From Brachypodium distachyon (Eukaryota; Streptophyta; Magnoliopsida; Poales; Poaceae): DNA of 64,000 nucleotides. Location of the stretch: contig NC_016134.3 of assembly GCF_000005505.3 (NCBI RefSeq), forward strand, positions 24,069,584 to 24,133,583. Direction: 5' to 3'. The position numbers and the translations under genes were made by a program. The notes under the pieces were generated by a model. That model was not told the DNA's origin. It saw only the letters and a program-made list of their open reading frames with translations, and searched no databases. How positions within the stretch are numbered: the first letter of the stretch is position 1; every line of letters starts with the position of its first letter. Of this stretch, positions 1 to 12,500 are shown one piece after another.

Positions 1-1300
1 GCAGAGCATGCCAATCCGTGGCGAACGATGATGAAAACAGAAACAGAGGCACGCATAGAAATGTTTGTGATCTAGTTTTCCAAGGTAGAAATGCAGAAAA
101 ATCTGCATCGACGACGCCCCCTGAATCAGTCTTACGAAGTGATCAAGCCGAACCTGAGGCTGCGGGCAACGGACGCCGACGCACGGGACCAAGACCAGGC
201 CGGGGCGGAGGACGGCGTGTCGCCGCGGGCGGGCGAAAAACAACAATTGGGGCACAGCCTCAATCAATTCATCCCTTCTCGTGAGCTTCTCTAACTCTAG
301 TCAAAACACATCGGCAATTAACAGTGTTTGTTCCACGGTACCATTCGAATCTCAATCTCTGCACACGTCGACGCATCTTCCCGTCGTCATCACGCACGTT
401 ACATTAATCAAAGCAGGCACCGAGTCAAAACAAACGAAAAAAGGAGGCTAATGCGCACAAAAAGACGCGCTAATTCGAAGACCCCCGATCGAATTGCTTG
501 GGCGTCCAAGCAAGCTTGCTAATCGTTCCTGATTAGTAGTAAACCCCTCTCTGATGGATCGAGAGTCAGCGCTTGCCTTGCACTCCACACTTCATGTCTT
601 CATGCATGCATGCATGCATGAATGAATGAAACTCGCCGCCCATGTGGACACAAAAACATTTCGCGGCATCCATCATCGTATTGTTTCTTCCATCGCTCGT
701 ATTAATCCCATCGTTTTCGAGGGAGAAATTAACAAGCTAGCAGCGGCACGAGCAGAGATTATTCGTTTGTTATTACGAGGACAATTCAACGATGAATTCT
801 CCCGGGAGATTGTTAATCGGTCCATACGTCGGCCCGTGGCTGACGACCTCTGATCCTAGAGATAAATCAAAAACTTCTCCTTTTCTTATTTGGAATTAAT
901 GAGGAGACAAATACAAAACTGTCATGGACTTTTCTCACCGCGGGCTTCCAACGTCAGCTCCATGTTTTGGATTTAACAATAGGGATTTTTGGCATCCGGA
1001 GAAGATACAAGAGCAAGCTAGTGTGATTATACTCTACTAAAAATCTCCGTTGTTTGCGTTGGCATATGTGTCCACGTGGATTCTCATATCATATCATGGA
1101 ACGTAGACGTCATTTCAGAGGAAAATAAACAATATCCATGATCTGTATATAATGCGATTATGCAATGCGTCAAATGACAAACCGAGCAGGCCCGACGACT
1201 TGGAAGACTTTGCTGTACCAGAACTTGTATTTAATTTCTCGAAATATAAAAAGGGTTGTTTTGGTGCTGATTCGATAGCTAATTGATTTGATATTTCTTT
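1..1300. other. intergenic, no gene recognised
   Basis: No coding region is supported here. Bases 90-230 are GC-rich, and 601-630 is a short run of CATG/AATG repeats. The rest is mixed-composition sequence with only short open frames. It could be the flank of a gene lying left of the window, but nothing shows that directly. Confidence 0.5.
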
Positions 1301-1304
1301 TTGC

Positions 1305-1644
1305 GAAAAATATATTTTTGTTCTCTCAATTGGCATCAAAATCTAGAAATGGTCCCTCAACTTGAAATTGTATACATTTGGTCTCTCAATTGGCAAAACC
1401 GGATTTTTTTTGTTCCTCTCTCGGATTTTGAACGGTTTTGACTCCATCGTCGAGTGATTTTCCTCAAATTTTCCATGTTGTTCTTAAAGAAAACCGCAGC
1501 ACGTGGAGTCAAAACCGTCCAAAATCAAAAAAGTGACTAAAGTATACGGTTTTGCCAATTGAGCGATCAAATGAATATGGTTTTAAGTTGAGTAAGCATT
1601 TTTAAACTTTGATATCAATTGAGGAAAAAAATATACTTTTCTCA
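1305..1644. mobile_element. foldback / MULE-like MITE with ~140-bp arms
   Basis: Two arms, about 1305-1445 and 1503-1644, are imperfect inverted copies around a loop of roughly 60 bases. Both arms carry the same ordered blocks: a run of A/T, CTCAATTGGCATCAAA-like, CCCTCAACTTGAAA-like, CTCAATTGGCAAAACCG and CGGTTTTGACTCCA. The length of the inverted repeat suits a Mutator-like or foldback MITE. I could not find a convincing target-site duplication, so the superfamily is uncertain. No coding capacity is present. Transcription through it would give a long hairpin. Confidence 0.7.
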
Positions 1645-2640
1645 TTATTACTTTTTTCGTCTCTTCGATCCGTTCAACGGGAGTTTGATTTGGTTCCTGT
1701 ACGCATGGTTATTTGTTCCATTCAGGCTGTAGCAGCCGTTGACACGTTTCCAGGAGCGATTCATGCAGAAACAATGTTTCCCAAGGCAGAGCCACTGAAA
1801 TGTATGCATGCCTTCCTTTCGTTCAAGTCCAGGATTTTTAGGTTTCTAGAGCCGTTGAAATGTTTACCGAAGCAAGACTAGGAGGCATGAAGTTCAGCGC
1901 ACACGCGGATTGCACGGGTCAAGAAGATGAAGAAGCATAAACAAAAGAAGGAAACGGAAGGCCAGGCAGAGGATCCAGTATTCCAGTTCCGTTCATTTTC
2001 GTTCTCAGACTTAAAGGGATCCCAATACAAAGCATGCGGCTGTTTTGGTACTGATTCGGGGTTACCAGCTGTTTCGAAATTTTCATTTGGGTGTGGTCAG
2101 ACGGATTTCCGTAGCCTTCGGCGTGTCTCCAGAAGCAAAAGTACTACTGAAACTATGCACGTACGCCTTTATTTCGTCGAAGTCTACGGACTTTCAGGGC
2201 TTCATCCTTCATTCAAAGTGTTTCCCGACGCAAAAGCTGGGCATGGAATTCAGCTCGATCATATGCGGATTGCATGGGTCAAGAGAAGCATAAAAACCAA
2301 CGGGACTGAAGGCGAGGAAGAGAAATCAAGTTCTGTTCGTTTGCAGCGGACAAGAAATGAAGACCTTGTACTTTTACTTTTGGCGCAGATCTCGCCAGGT
2401 TGCGGAGCTCCGCAAAAGCTGTGCACGGCGATGTGCGTCCCGTTGGATCGTTGTGCGCGAGTCAAGGATTCCACCACACAACTATTTTTTTTCCGTTGGA
2501 TCTTTGCCAGGGGCCGTTAGCTCCACTCCCACTCGATCGGTAGGCGAGGTTTGTTGCCTTTCACTAGAAAGGCTTCTCGAAGCAAGACTCAGCTGGCATC
2601 CAAGTCCAGTCGTCGTAACTTACCATTGACGGGTTAGTCC
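1645..2640. repeat. diverged local duplication
   Basis: Two diverged copies of a segment of about 210 bases lie at roughly 1780-1990 and 2140-2350. The clearest shared block is GGATTGCACGGGTCAAGAAG at 1909 and a near-identical form at 2268, each followed by a purine-rich AAGCATAAA stretch. A weaker partial third copy may lie at 2350-2480. A 197-codon frame at 1927-2520 spans both copies, but it has no recognisable domain and is probably fortuitous. Confidence 0.45.
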
Positions 2641-2658
2641 ACAAGCATGTATTGACGG

Positions 2659-5600
2659 GTGCAGGTGGCGCCGGCTGCGGCGTTGCAGGTGGCGTCGTCT
2701 GCTGCGCTCGCGGCAACGGCGGCGTCCGCTGTGCGTGCTGCTGTGCAGGCACGGTCGGCATCACCTCGTGGGTCCTTGGCTGGGCAGCTGGGCCTCCACC
2801 CGTGTGGCTCTGTACAGGCGGTTGTTGGCAGGGTGGTTGTTGCTGGTGGTCTTCCGGCTGCCGGCACCGGCCTTGTCCAAGGTGGAGGCGGCTTGCCGCA
2901 ACATGGTGGTGTGGCTCCGATCCCGGCTGTGGCCGGTAGTGTCGGTGGTGTTGGCACCGGCACGGGCATGGAGCCTGGGGACTTCCGTGGCGGCCACGAA
3001 CGTGGTTACTGCGGTGGCTATGGAGGGTACGGTGACGGTTACGGTGGTGGTTACGGTAGCGGCTTGGCGGGTACGGAGGCGGCTATGGAGGGAATGGTGG
3101 TGGATATGGTGCGAACGGCGGTTATCAAGGCGGCGCTTTTGGTGGCGGATACGGCGGCCGTTTTGGAGGCGGGTATGGCGGTGGAGGTGTTCGTGGTCGC
3201 GGCTATCGTCATGAGCCGGAGCGCGGTCGCTTCCACAACCATGGCCGTGGTTGGGGTCGCAGCCATGGTAACCAGCGAGGCGCTGCATCAACGACTGGCG
3301 GTGTAGGAGCTAGTGGTGCCGTTGTTGGCGACACGGCGTTCGACGGTGTGGTTTCTGGTGGCGCAGCCCATGCTGGTGCTACCTCGCTGGTGGTTGGGGC
3401 TCAGGCTGCTGTCCTGGGCGGAGGTGGCCAGCAAACTTTGGCGTCCGTGGCAGCGGGCGCACCAGTGGCACAGGTGCCGGCTGCTACTTCTCTTTTGGCG
3501 GGGATGGCGGCGGCGTCTAGTTCGGAGCAAGTTCTCGTGACTTCTCGCTCTGGGGCGGCCATGGCAACGGCTACAGTGGCGGCTGCGTCGGCGTCGGACG
3601 GGGCAGTTTCCAATCCTTCTAATCCTTTATCGAGGTACCGTTGTTTTCGGTGTGATCAAAAGGGCCACCTTTCGACTATGTGTACAACTATCTTGTGTGA
3701 TTTTTGTGAGAAGGCTGATCATTGCTCTGCGGATTGTGAGTTACCCAAGCTACCTAAGTTGTCAGTTCGTTCTTGTGGCACTTTGGTGGATGATTTGTTC
3801 TTTTTTGAATTTCCGGAGGAGGCTAGTGTTCCACCTAAGGTGGAAAGCAACAGGAAGGGGTTGGTTCGCGTCGAATGTGGTGTTCTTCCGTTGGAACGGT
3901 TGATTGGGGTGATGGAGAGGTTGATACCGGTTCCTAATTTTCAGTGGGTGGTGAGGCCACAGGGCATGTCAGATTTTTCTGTGGTTTTTCCAACACGTGA
4001 AGAGTTACAGAGATTGATCAGGGTTGGGGCAATTTAGGTGCCCGGCACTTCGCTTCACAATAGGGGGGAGGAATGGACTTTGGCTTCGATTGCTGCTTTT
4101 CAATTTCAGAGAGCTTGGGTTCGTATTGGCAATATTCAGGATGATTTGTTTAATTACCATGCTATTTGGGGATTGGGGTCTCTTCTTGGGACCACGATTG
4201 AGGTTGATATGCCTTTTTCTCGCCAACATGAAGTGGGTCGCATTAGTGTGGACGTGACTAATAAGAGAGCTATTCCCCCGGGTACAGATTTGGGACATAA
4301 GGGTGTTGGCTACCGACTTACTTTCCAAGTGGAATCTTCTGCTGATTCTGACATGGGCGATGACAATTCAAGTAATGATGATGATGATATGCTTGATGAT
4401 ATGAAAGATTTGGATAATAGGAAGGATGATGATACTAGGAAGCGATCTCGACCTACACCATCGTTTCAGCGTACAGAGGGGGTGACCGAACCTTCTTCGG
4501 CTCCGCCGGCTTTCAACGCCGGGGCGCCCACCATCGGGTTGATTTTTCGGACTGGTCGGTCCACGGGTACTGGTTATTTGTCTCCATTTAAGCTCTTGGG
4601 GGACCCTTCCTTGTGGGGCTCGGAGGCGCTGTTGTCGTCGCCGGCCTCAATGGTGTTGCGATCTCCGTCGACTGTTGCGGAGCTTGCTGCTACTTCTGCG
4701 CCTGGGCAGGAAGCCCAGGCGGTGTGTCCGCCAGCGGTGCTGTCCGCCTCGTCTCCGTCGGGGCAGGCAGCACCGGCGTCCTCGGTGCAGGTGGCGTCGT
4801 CTGCTGCGCTCGTGGCGACGCTGTGCAGGAAGCGGAGGCGCCCGTTGTGCGTGCTGCTGTGCAGGGACGGTCGGCATCACCTCGTCGGTCCTTGGCAGGG
4901 CAGCTGGGCCTCCACCCGTGTGGCTCTGTGCAGGAGGCACCTGCTCCACGGGATGGCTTGCAGCAGCCTGCTCAGTGCATGGCGAAGGTGCCGGAGGCAA
5001 CCAACTTGGCGGGCCTGGAGGTCTCTCCGCCGCGGTCTCCATCGCCTTCGTCGGTGCTACCGGCGTCGGCGGATTCGAGGCCTTCGTTGACGCCGTCTCG
5101 GTGCTTCGAGCTGAATTCTCCGGAGGATTTTCCGCCACTGCAGTGGCCTTCTTTGGTCGAGCAAAGGGTGGGGCAGGAGGCGCCCACTCTGAAGGTTGCG
5201 GCTGGCGAGCATGCAAGGAAACGCCGTGTGTACCCGGCGGCCTCTCGCTTCAGCGCCCGTCTCGCGGCCAAGATGATGTTGACGTGGATTCTCTCAACAA
5301 GGCCATGCGACTGGCAAAGCTTCGTAATTTGGAGAGTTCTACTGGTATGTCAGTTGATTTTAATAATTCAATTTTATCTATTCCTGATGATGAGATTATT
5401 TCAAATATGAATTCCTTAGGTGTCTCGTTGGGTAGAAATAACACTGAAATTGCTAATTCTCTTCATAAGATTAAAGGCACTAAGATTGATCGTCTTGCTG
5501 CATCTTTCAATATTTTGCGTAGCAAACAAGTTGAAAAATTTCCTGTTGCTTCAAACTATTTATTACTTGACTCGGTAGAGCATCTGTGTGATGACCTATT

Positions 5601-5712
5601 GGTTGAAGAGAAAGAGGAGGCCCTGTGTGGTATTCCTTCTTCTCGATCTAAAGGTATCCCGGTGGGAAAGAGGCAGACCAAGGTGGGGGCGTCCACGTGG
5701 TCGGCCTCCTAA
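2659..5712 (+). pseudogene. LINE ORF1 (gag-like RNA-binding protein), broken
   Basis: ORF1 of the LINE would encode a nucleic-acid-binding chaperone that packages the element RNA. A glycine/tyrosine-rich stretch (about 3000-3260) has GGYGG-type repeats. Near 3636-3745 a zinc knuckle reads CFRCDQKGHLSTMC, followed by a second cysteine cluster (CDFCEKADHCSADC). A conserved DUF4283-like region follows, then an acidic linker rich in Asp (4345-4440) and a Pro/Ala/Ser-rich part. The frame changes near 3060 and at least twice between 4800 and 5280. A TAG at 4036 interrupts an otherwise continuous frame, probably from a Gln codon. A C-terminal block (5280-5712) ends 18 bases before ORF2. Confidence 0.8.
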
Positions 5713-5730
5713 ATCAAAACTGGTTTCCCG

Positions 5731-8700
5731 ATGAAAGGAATTTTTTGGAATAGCAGAGGTCTTCGTGACTTGGCTAAGCATGGATATCTTGCAGATTCTG
5801 CCCGCGTGCATAATCTTGATTTTATGGCATTGTCAGAAACCGGTAGGTCTCATTTTAATTCCGGTTTTCTTGCCCATATTAGTGGTGGGTTGGATTTTTC
5901 CTGGCATTGTCTCCCCCTGCATGGGCGCTTAGGGGGATGCTTTTGGGCATTAATTGTGCTTCTTTGGAGGTGTCTTCGGTTGATGCCGGTGACTTCTGTG
6001 TTAAGTTCCGCCTCAAATCTAAGGAAGACAGGTTTAAATGGTCGTTGATTGCGGTGTACGGGGCAGCTCAACCTCAGTTTAAGGATGATTTCCTTACTGA
6101 GTTGGTCCAATTTTGCTCCGCGGAATCACTCCCATTGTTAGTGGGGGGTGATTTCAATATTATTCGGCGCCAGGAGGAGAAAAGCAAAAACGCGTTTCAG
6201 GAACGTTGGCCCTTTCTCTTTAACGCGATTATTGAGAGTTTGGATCTCCGCGAGATGGATCTCTCCGATCGTCAGTATACTTGGGATAATAGTTTGGAGA
6301 ATCCAACCCTTGAGAAGCTAGATCAGGTGCTTATGAGTACTGAATGGGAATCTAAATTTCCTTTAGTCTCGGTGCATGCTCTGCAACGGTTGCTATCGGA
6401 TCACTGCCCGCTTTTATTGGATTCTGGTGAAGCGGCCCATGTGGGCAACCAAGCCCGTTTTAGTTTTGAGCTTTCCTGGTTGACTAAGGAGGGTTTCTTT
6501 GAGCTTGTCGCGTTTGACTGGCGCAAGGTTACACGAGGAGCGAATGCGGTGGAGAGATGGCAAAATCGTATCCGTCACCTCAGGCAATTTTTGCGCGGGT
6601 GGGCGAAGAATCTCAGGGGGCTTTCAAGGTAGAGCGGGACCGTTTGCTTCGTTTGGTCAAGGAGTTGGACGTCCTCGCCGAGCAGGGTCCCCTATCTAGC
6701 GGAGAATGGGAGGCCAAGCGTCTGGCTGACGATCAATTGGCTGGTCTTTATAGAGATGAGGAAAGGAAATGGTCTCAGAGGGCTAAGGTGAATAGTGTTC
6801 GTAATGGGGATAGCAATACTCACTATTTCCATCTGGTGGCGAATGGGAAACACCGTAAAAAGCGCATTTTTCAATTAGAGCAAGATGAGGGCACTATTGT
6901 TGGGGATGCACAGCTGAAGCAATACGTCACCAACTTTTATAAGCATCTTTTTGGCCCCTCCGAGCCGAGTTATGTCTCATTGGACGAGACTACGGTCCAT
7001 GATTTTCCTCGAGTGAGTGCGGAAGAGAATGCTATTCTTATTGCATCTTTCTCTGAGGAGGAGGTTCGTCTGGCTGTGTTCCAGATGGAGCATAATAAAG
7101 CGCCAGGGCCGGACGAGTTCCCTGCAGAGTTTTTCCAGCGATTCTGGGAGGTTATCAAAGAGGATCTGATGGCCCTCTTTGCCGACTTCCATGCGGGCAT
7201 CCTCCCAATTTTTAAGATTAACTTTGGTATCATTACTCTCCTTCCGAAGAAGGAGGACGCATCCCAAATTCAGCAATATCGACCGATATGTCTCCTTAAT
7301 GTGTGTTTTAAGATATTCATGAAGGTGTGTATCAACCGTATTAATGCGGTCGCTAGCTCGATTATTAAGCCTTCCCAATCTGCTTTCATGTCAGATCGCC
7401 ACATCTTGGAGGGTGTGGTTGTTATACATGAGACGGTACACGAGTTGCACTCTAAGAAGTTGGATGGAGTAATTTTTAAATTTGATTTTGAGAAAGCTTA
7501 TGACAAAGTTAATTGGTCATTCCTTCATCAAGTGCTTCGGATGAAAGGTTTTGATGATAGGTGGTGTGGTTGGATTGATGATGTTGTGAAGGGTGGCAGT
7601 GTCGGTGTTAAGGTTAATGACGACATTGGGCATTTCTTCCAAACAAAAAAAAGGTTGCGCCAAGGGGATCCCTTATCCCCGGTCCTGTTTAACATTGTTG
7701 CTGACATGTTGGCAGTCCTCATTGAGCGCGCTAAGGAGAGTGGTCGGTTAACTGGTGTTGTTCCCCATCTAGTGGATGGTGGGTTTCTATTCTTCAGTAT
7801 GCCGATGATACTGTCCTTTTTTAAAATCATGACATGGAAGAGGCCAATTATCTGAAGTTGCTCATGTGTGTCTTCGAGCAACTGTCTGGCTTGAAGATCA
7901 ACTTCCACAAGAGCGAAATTTTCTGTTTTGGGCAAGCTAAAAATTTTGAGGCTCAATATATGCAACTATTTGGGTGTGGGGTTGGGTTGTTCCCATTTCG
8001 ATATCTCGGGATCCCTATTCACTACCGTAAGTTGTTAAATAAAGAGTGGAAATGTGTCGAGGATCGTTTTGAGAAAAAGCTTAGCTCCTCTCTATTGGTG
8101 GCAGAATGACCTTGATTAATTCTGTTCTCACTAGTCTGCCCATGTTTTTGATGTCCTTTTTTGAGGTACCAAAGGGAGTTGCGAAGCGATTAGATTTTTA
8201 CCGCTCACGGTTCTTTTGGCATATGGTGATCATAAACGTAAGTATAGACTGGCCAAGTGGGATGTCATTTGTCGGCCCCGGGACCAAGGTGGACTTGGGG
8301 TTGAGAACCTTGAGGTCAAAAACATCTGCATGTTGAGCAAATGGTTGTTTAAAATTTTGAATAGAGAAGGGTTGTGGTTGGAGCTGCTTCGTAATAAGTA
8401 CCTCTATGCTAAAACTCTTTCCTAGGTTTCATTGAGAGCATCGGACTCCCCCTTTTGGAAAGGCCTGTTGCGTGTGCGAGAGTATTTTTTTCCTCATTTG
8501 TTGTTCTCTGTCAATTGTGGTTTGGCAGTTAACTTTTGGGAAGATAGGTGGTTGGGGCGTGTGGCCCTTAGAGATCAATTTCCTTCTCTCTATCGTATTG
8601 CGACCAACCGACAGGCCTCTGTTGCTTAGGTGTTGAATGCGACGCATCCGAACATTGCTTTTAGGAGGGTCATTGTTGGTGCGAGGTTGATGGCTTGGGA

Positions 8701-9387
8701 GGAGTTATGTGATAAACTGGTTTCAGTCCAGCTTGTAAACCGACCAGATTCATTCACTTGGGTGTTGTCTACATCCGGATTTTTTTTCCGTGAAATCTCT
8801 TTATCAGGTCCTTATTAACGATGATTGTCAATTTTGTCATAAGATGGTATGGAAACTCAAGATTCTTCTGAAAATAAAGATTTTTGCATGACTCCTTTGT
8901 CGTGGTGTTGTGCTTACTAAAGATATCTTGGCCAAAAGGAACTGGCATGGTTGCCAAAATTGTGTTTTTTGTGATCAAGACGAGACAATACACCACTTGT
9001 TTTTTGAGTGTCCGATGGCGCGTTTAGTTTGGAGAATTGTCTTTGTGACTTTTAATCTCCCACTCCCCCTCTTGTATCGCGAACATGTTTGGACGCTGGC
9101 TTAATGGGATGGGGAAATCTCTTAAATCGCTCATATTTGTTGGTTCTTGTGCGATTTGTTGGTCCATTTGGAATTGTCGTAATAATTTGGTGTTTAACAA
9201 AAAGAAAACTTCCAATTTCTTGCAGGTTATTTTTCGCGCAACACACTGGCTCCGTACCTGGTCCCTACTGCTTCCGATGGTGGCCAGGGAGTCTATGGAA
9301 TTTGGGTGCAGCCGTATGGAGATGGTAGCACGGGAGTTTTACAGTCGGTTTGGGTGGCGCGCCGGGCTTAGACTTGAGATTGGTTGA
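5731..9387 (+). pseudogene. LINE ORF2 (endonuclease / reverse transcriptase), broken
   Basis: ORF2 would nick target DNA and prime reverse transcription from the nick. The ATG at 5731 opens an exonuclease-endonuclease-phosphatase type domain: FWNSRGL at the start, GGDFN near 6149 and SDHCP near 6399. The reverse transcriptase follows at about 6800-7850, with NKAPGPD, PISL-like, FDFEKAYDKV and LRQGDPLSP motifs. The catalytic YADDT block at 7798-7812 is in a different frame from the preceding domain and is soon followed by a stop. The C-terminal part (7834-9387) is spread over all three frames. It includes a zinc-binding CVFC...H.FFEC segment near 8958-9012. At least six frameshifts or stops make it a pseudogene. 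Confidence 0.88.
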
Positions 9388-9540
9388 TTTCTTGGTGTCT
9401 TGTTTTATTTTTGAGATGTAACTTTGGATGATGATTTTGTGTTGAACTTTAATAATATGATGGATGTGTGCATCGTTTATCGATTGATGCAGAGAGCGGG
9501 AGGTTTTCCCTCCTTTTCGAAAGAAAAGAAAAAAATGTAG

Positions 9541-12500
9541 TGACAGTTGTGTGCGATGTTATCTAACCTAAATTTGCATTGCTCTTTTTTTAAAAGATAA
9601 AAATTGAATTCTTGGACCAATGCTAGGCTGCTATATACTCTACGTTTACTTCATTGCACTAGCAAGTAATCAAATCAAATTGGGCAGGACAGTTTTGTCC
9701 CTTGCATCCCGATCGAAGGCTGCTTTCCTTGTTCTGTACTTTGAGCCGCTGGGATGTTTCTAGTGGCGGCACATGCTATTTGATTGCGACCTATATTTAC
9801 GAGCAGCAGGATCTGAAATCTCGCGGGCTTGTTTATTTGCTTTGCTTTACTTCTCATCCATTATCGTTTCCCTTTTTGTTCGGTTGCTTTACATGTCGAC
9901 CACCTCGGCACTTTCTATCTTTTTTCCAATAGAAAGGTTCCCCACGTCGGCACTTTCTCTGTTCTTAATTAGTGGGCATTTCGATTGATTCGTGCAGGGA
10001 TGGGGTCCTTCTGTTTCTACCGTTCGGGATGGGCACTTTTGGGCGGCTAAGGCGTTGATGTGCTTCTAGAAGCAAATTGTAGAATAGACAGTGATGGGCC
10101 TTTTGTCCCAACATGGATGTGGATGGCCGGACATGATGTGCATCTCAGCACATGCATCTCAGCACATCTCAGTAGTAGTAGTAGAAGCAAATTGTTCAAG
10201 GAATGTTAAGACAAACTTCCAAATTAGACAGACAAATCGGTCGGGAGGTAATAGTAACTGCAGTCCGACAGGTCCTGAGGATCGAGATCAGAAGAACGGT
10301 GGAGCTAGCGGGTGGGTTCTTAAGAAGCAGACATAAAAAGCACTCTTGATCGACAAGGAGAAGCCATCTTAATTTGCCTGACAAAGCTCGTGTAACCTGC
10401 GAAGGAGACCTGGAATCTGAATGCTTGTTTGATTCCCTTGCTTTACGTATCCTTAACATGGGGTTGTCTTGCATCTGTCCACGGGTACAGTGCTCCGACG
10501 TTTGAGAGAAAAAGTTGTACATCTTGTACATATCTGCGCTATTATATACGTTTGGTACTGTTATTGCTGTATCCCCCACTGCTGAAGATAAGGATAACTC
10601 TTTTTTTCTCTGGAGAGAGAGAGAGACAAGATAAGAAAAATTAGTCAACAGATGCTTGGATACATCATGCATGGCTCCTTATACTCAAGCTTAGTATATG
10701 TACCCATCAAACGCCACTTGCTTGATACTTTTCTTGTTTGATGAGCGTAATCAGTGGGGGGCCCGCCCATCCGGCATTGTCGTGTTTATCAAATGAAGAG
10801 ATAAACAACGTATATCCAGTCGCCTAGATCAACTTCCTGACAAGGAAGTGTGCCAAATTAAGGCTTCGGGGGTGACATATACGGGTTTACATGTCATCTT
10901 CTTATCTTCACACGCAGGATCTCCCTTTTTACGTTTCATCCGTATAATTGGCCAACCAAGGTGATGTATATCGTCTGCCTCAGCCATGGTGGCCTGGTGG
11001 GGACTAGATATGATACCAAAGCATTATGTACCTAGTCCTTGTTTGAATTCTTTCTATTAGCAACGGTACACTCGAGGACCTTTTTTTCTTCTTTAGATAC
11101 AGTACTAGCTGATCTAGCTGCTGCCGGTGAATTATTAGATGATGACCGGACAGTGATTGTAGAGTAGTAGATAGTAGCTAGAGGGATGATCCATGTGAGG
11201 GGTACTACATGGAGGGAGATAACACGTCACATGTTCCTGATAATACCATGTCCTAAACCAAGTGTGCGTTTGTTTGGGCTCCAAGAAGCTGCTCCAATAT
11301 CTTCTGGCCCGTGGAATCTGAAACCCAAACAAACAGAATATTTTCGGCCAGCTCCTGGCAGCAACTCCTCGAAGCGCTGCGAAAGAATACACTACAAAGG
11401 AGAAGTTACGATTTGGGTGCTTCCACCAGCCGCTGCAGCTCCAAATAGCCTCTTTTACCAATTTACCCTCCCACCAAACTACATATAACGTCCAAATTGC
11501 CACGTACCGGTTCGTTTCTGTTCGCTCTTCCTGACCGACCGCATGCCCATCCCGCGTCCCCTCAGCCGCCATCTCTCTCCAACCGCCGCCATGCCGGCAC
11601 GGTCGGAGGAACGGAGACTCTGTCCTCCTCACTGCCGGTACGGAACATTCATGGCCCCAATCACCACCGCCCGAGTTCCTAGCTCCTTGATGCCTGCCGC
11701 CGCTCAGTCTGCGTGGTGCTTATTGTCAGTTCAAACGGTACAACCGACAGTTATACCAAATCTACAGAACAACAGGATCATTTTAGCACATTTCAGTTGC
11801 AGTAGCCGGACCAACCGCTCAAACAAATAAGCATCAGACGGCTCCAATTTTCCGGCTGCAGCTGTCAGCCACAGAATCTGCAGCCGTGGAGCTCAGCTCA
11901 AACAAACGCAACCTAAATAAAGAAAGGAAAACAGTGTTCTTCCGCTCCGCTATCTCCTCAAGGCCGGCCGGTTTCGCAGGGGATCGGATCGAGCGTACAC
12001 ATCACATGGATCAATCTGCCCAACAACACAGGGGAACAGTAGTACAAGTCATGCATGCTGCCAGCTGATGCAGCTGTAGTTAGGTTAGGGAGGCCGATCA
12101 CATGGATCCGTCAAACTGACACATGACAACATGCTTGCTGCTGCTAGTGTAGAAATTCGATCCATTAACAAGCACGGCAACATCTACTGTACGTGCGCCT
12201 ACTGCCCTACAAGTACTGCGTAGCCACGATGCACACATTCACTCATGGCTGGTCCTACAACAAGCCAGGAAGGTGGATGAATGTGGTCGTCCATATCCAC
12301 ATGTCCCGGCGGGCGGGGCGCGGCGCGGCGTCCCTATGCACATTCGATCAATTATCTTGAAAGCCAAGGACTGAAGGAGGACTAGTCCACCCCTGGTACC
12401 TTTTTGTCTCCCCACAGGCCAGGAAGGACGCCCGAGCCCGACTCCGCCGCACGCGGGGACACGTCGCGCGCACATGGTGCCGCGTCCGGTCCCGCAGCGA

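Larger units (their letters stand above)
2640..9540 (+). mobile_element. L1-type LINE retrotransposon, nearly full length, inactivated
   Basis: The two-ORF layout of plant L1-clade LINEs is visible. ORF1 has a glycine-rich segment and a zinc knuckle. ORF2 has, in order, an endonuclease-like domain, reverse transcriptase and a terminal zinc-binding (zf-RVT) region. An A-rich tail (AAAGAAAAGAAAAAAATG, about 9520-9537) follows a GC-poor 3' UTR. Both ORFs carry many frameshifts and stop codons, so this copy cannot move by itself. The 5' boundary is approximate and I found no clear target duplication. Part of the 5' end (2691-2818) recurs inside ORF1 (4793-4934). Confidence 0.9.

Noticed and set aside
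90..230. GC-rich minus-strand segment ending in a GTAAGA donor-like site
   Set aside because: Could be an exon of a gene to the left, but no frame, start or matching acceptor could be established.
1927..2520. 197-codon ATG frame
   Set aside because: It spans two diverged copies of a local repeat, has no domain and no promoter context.
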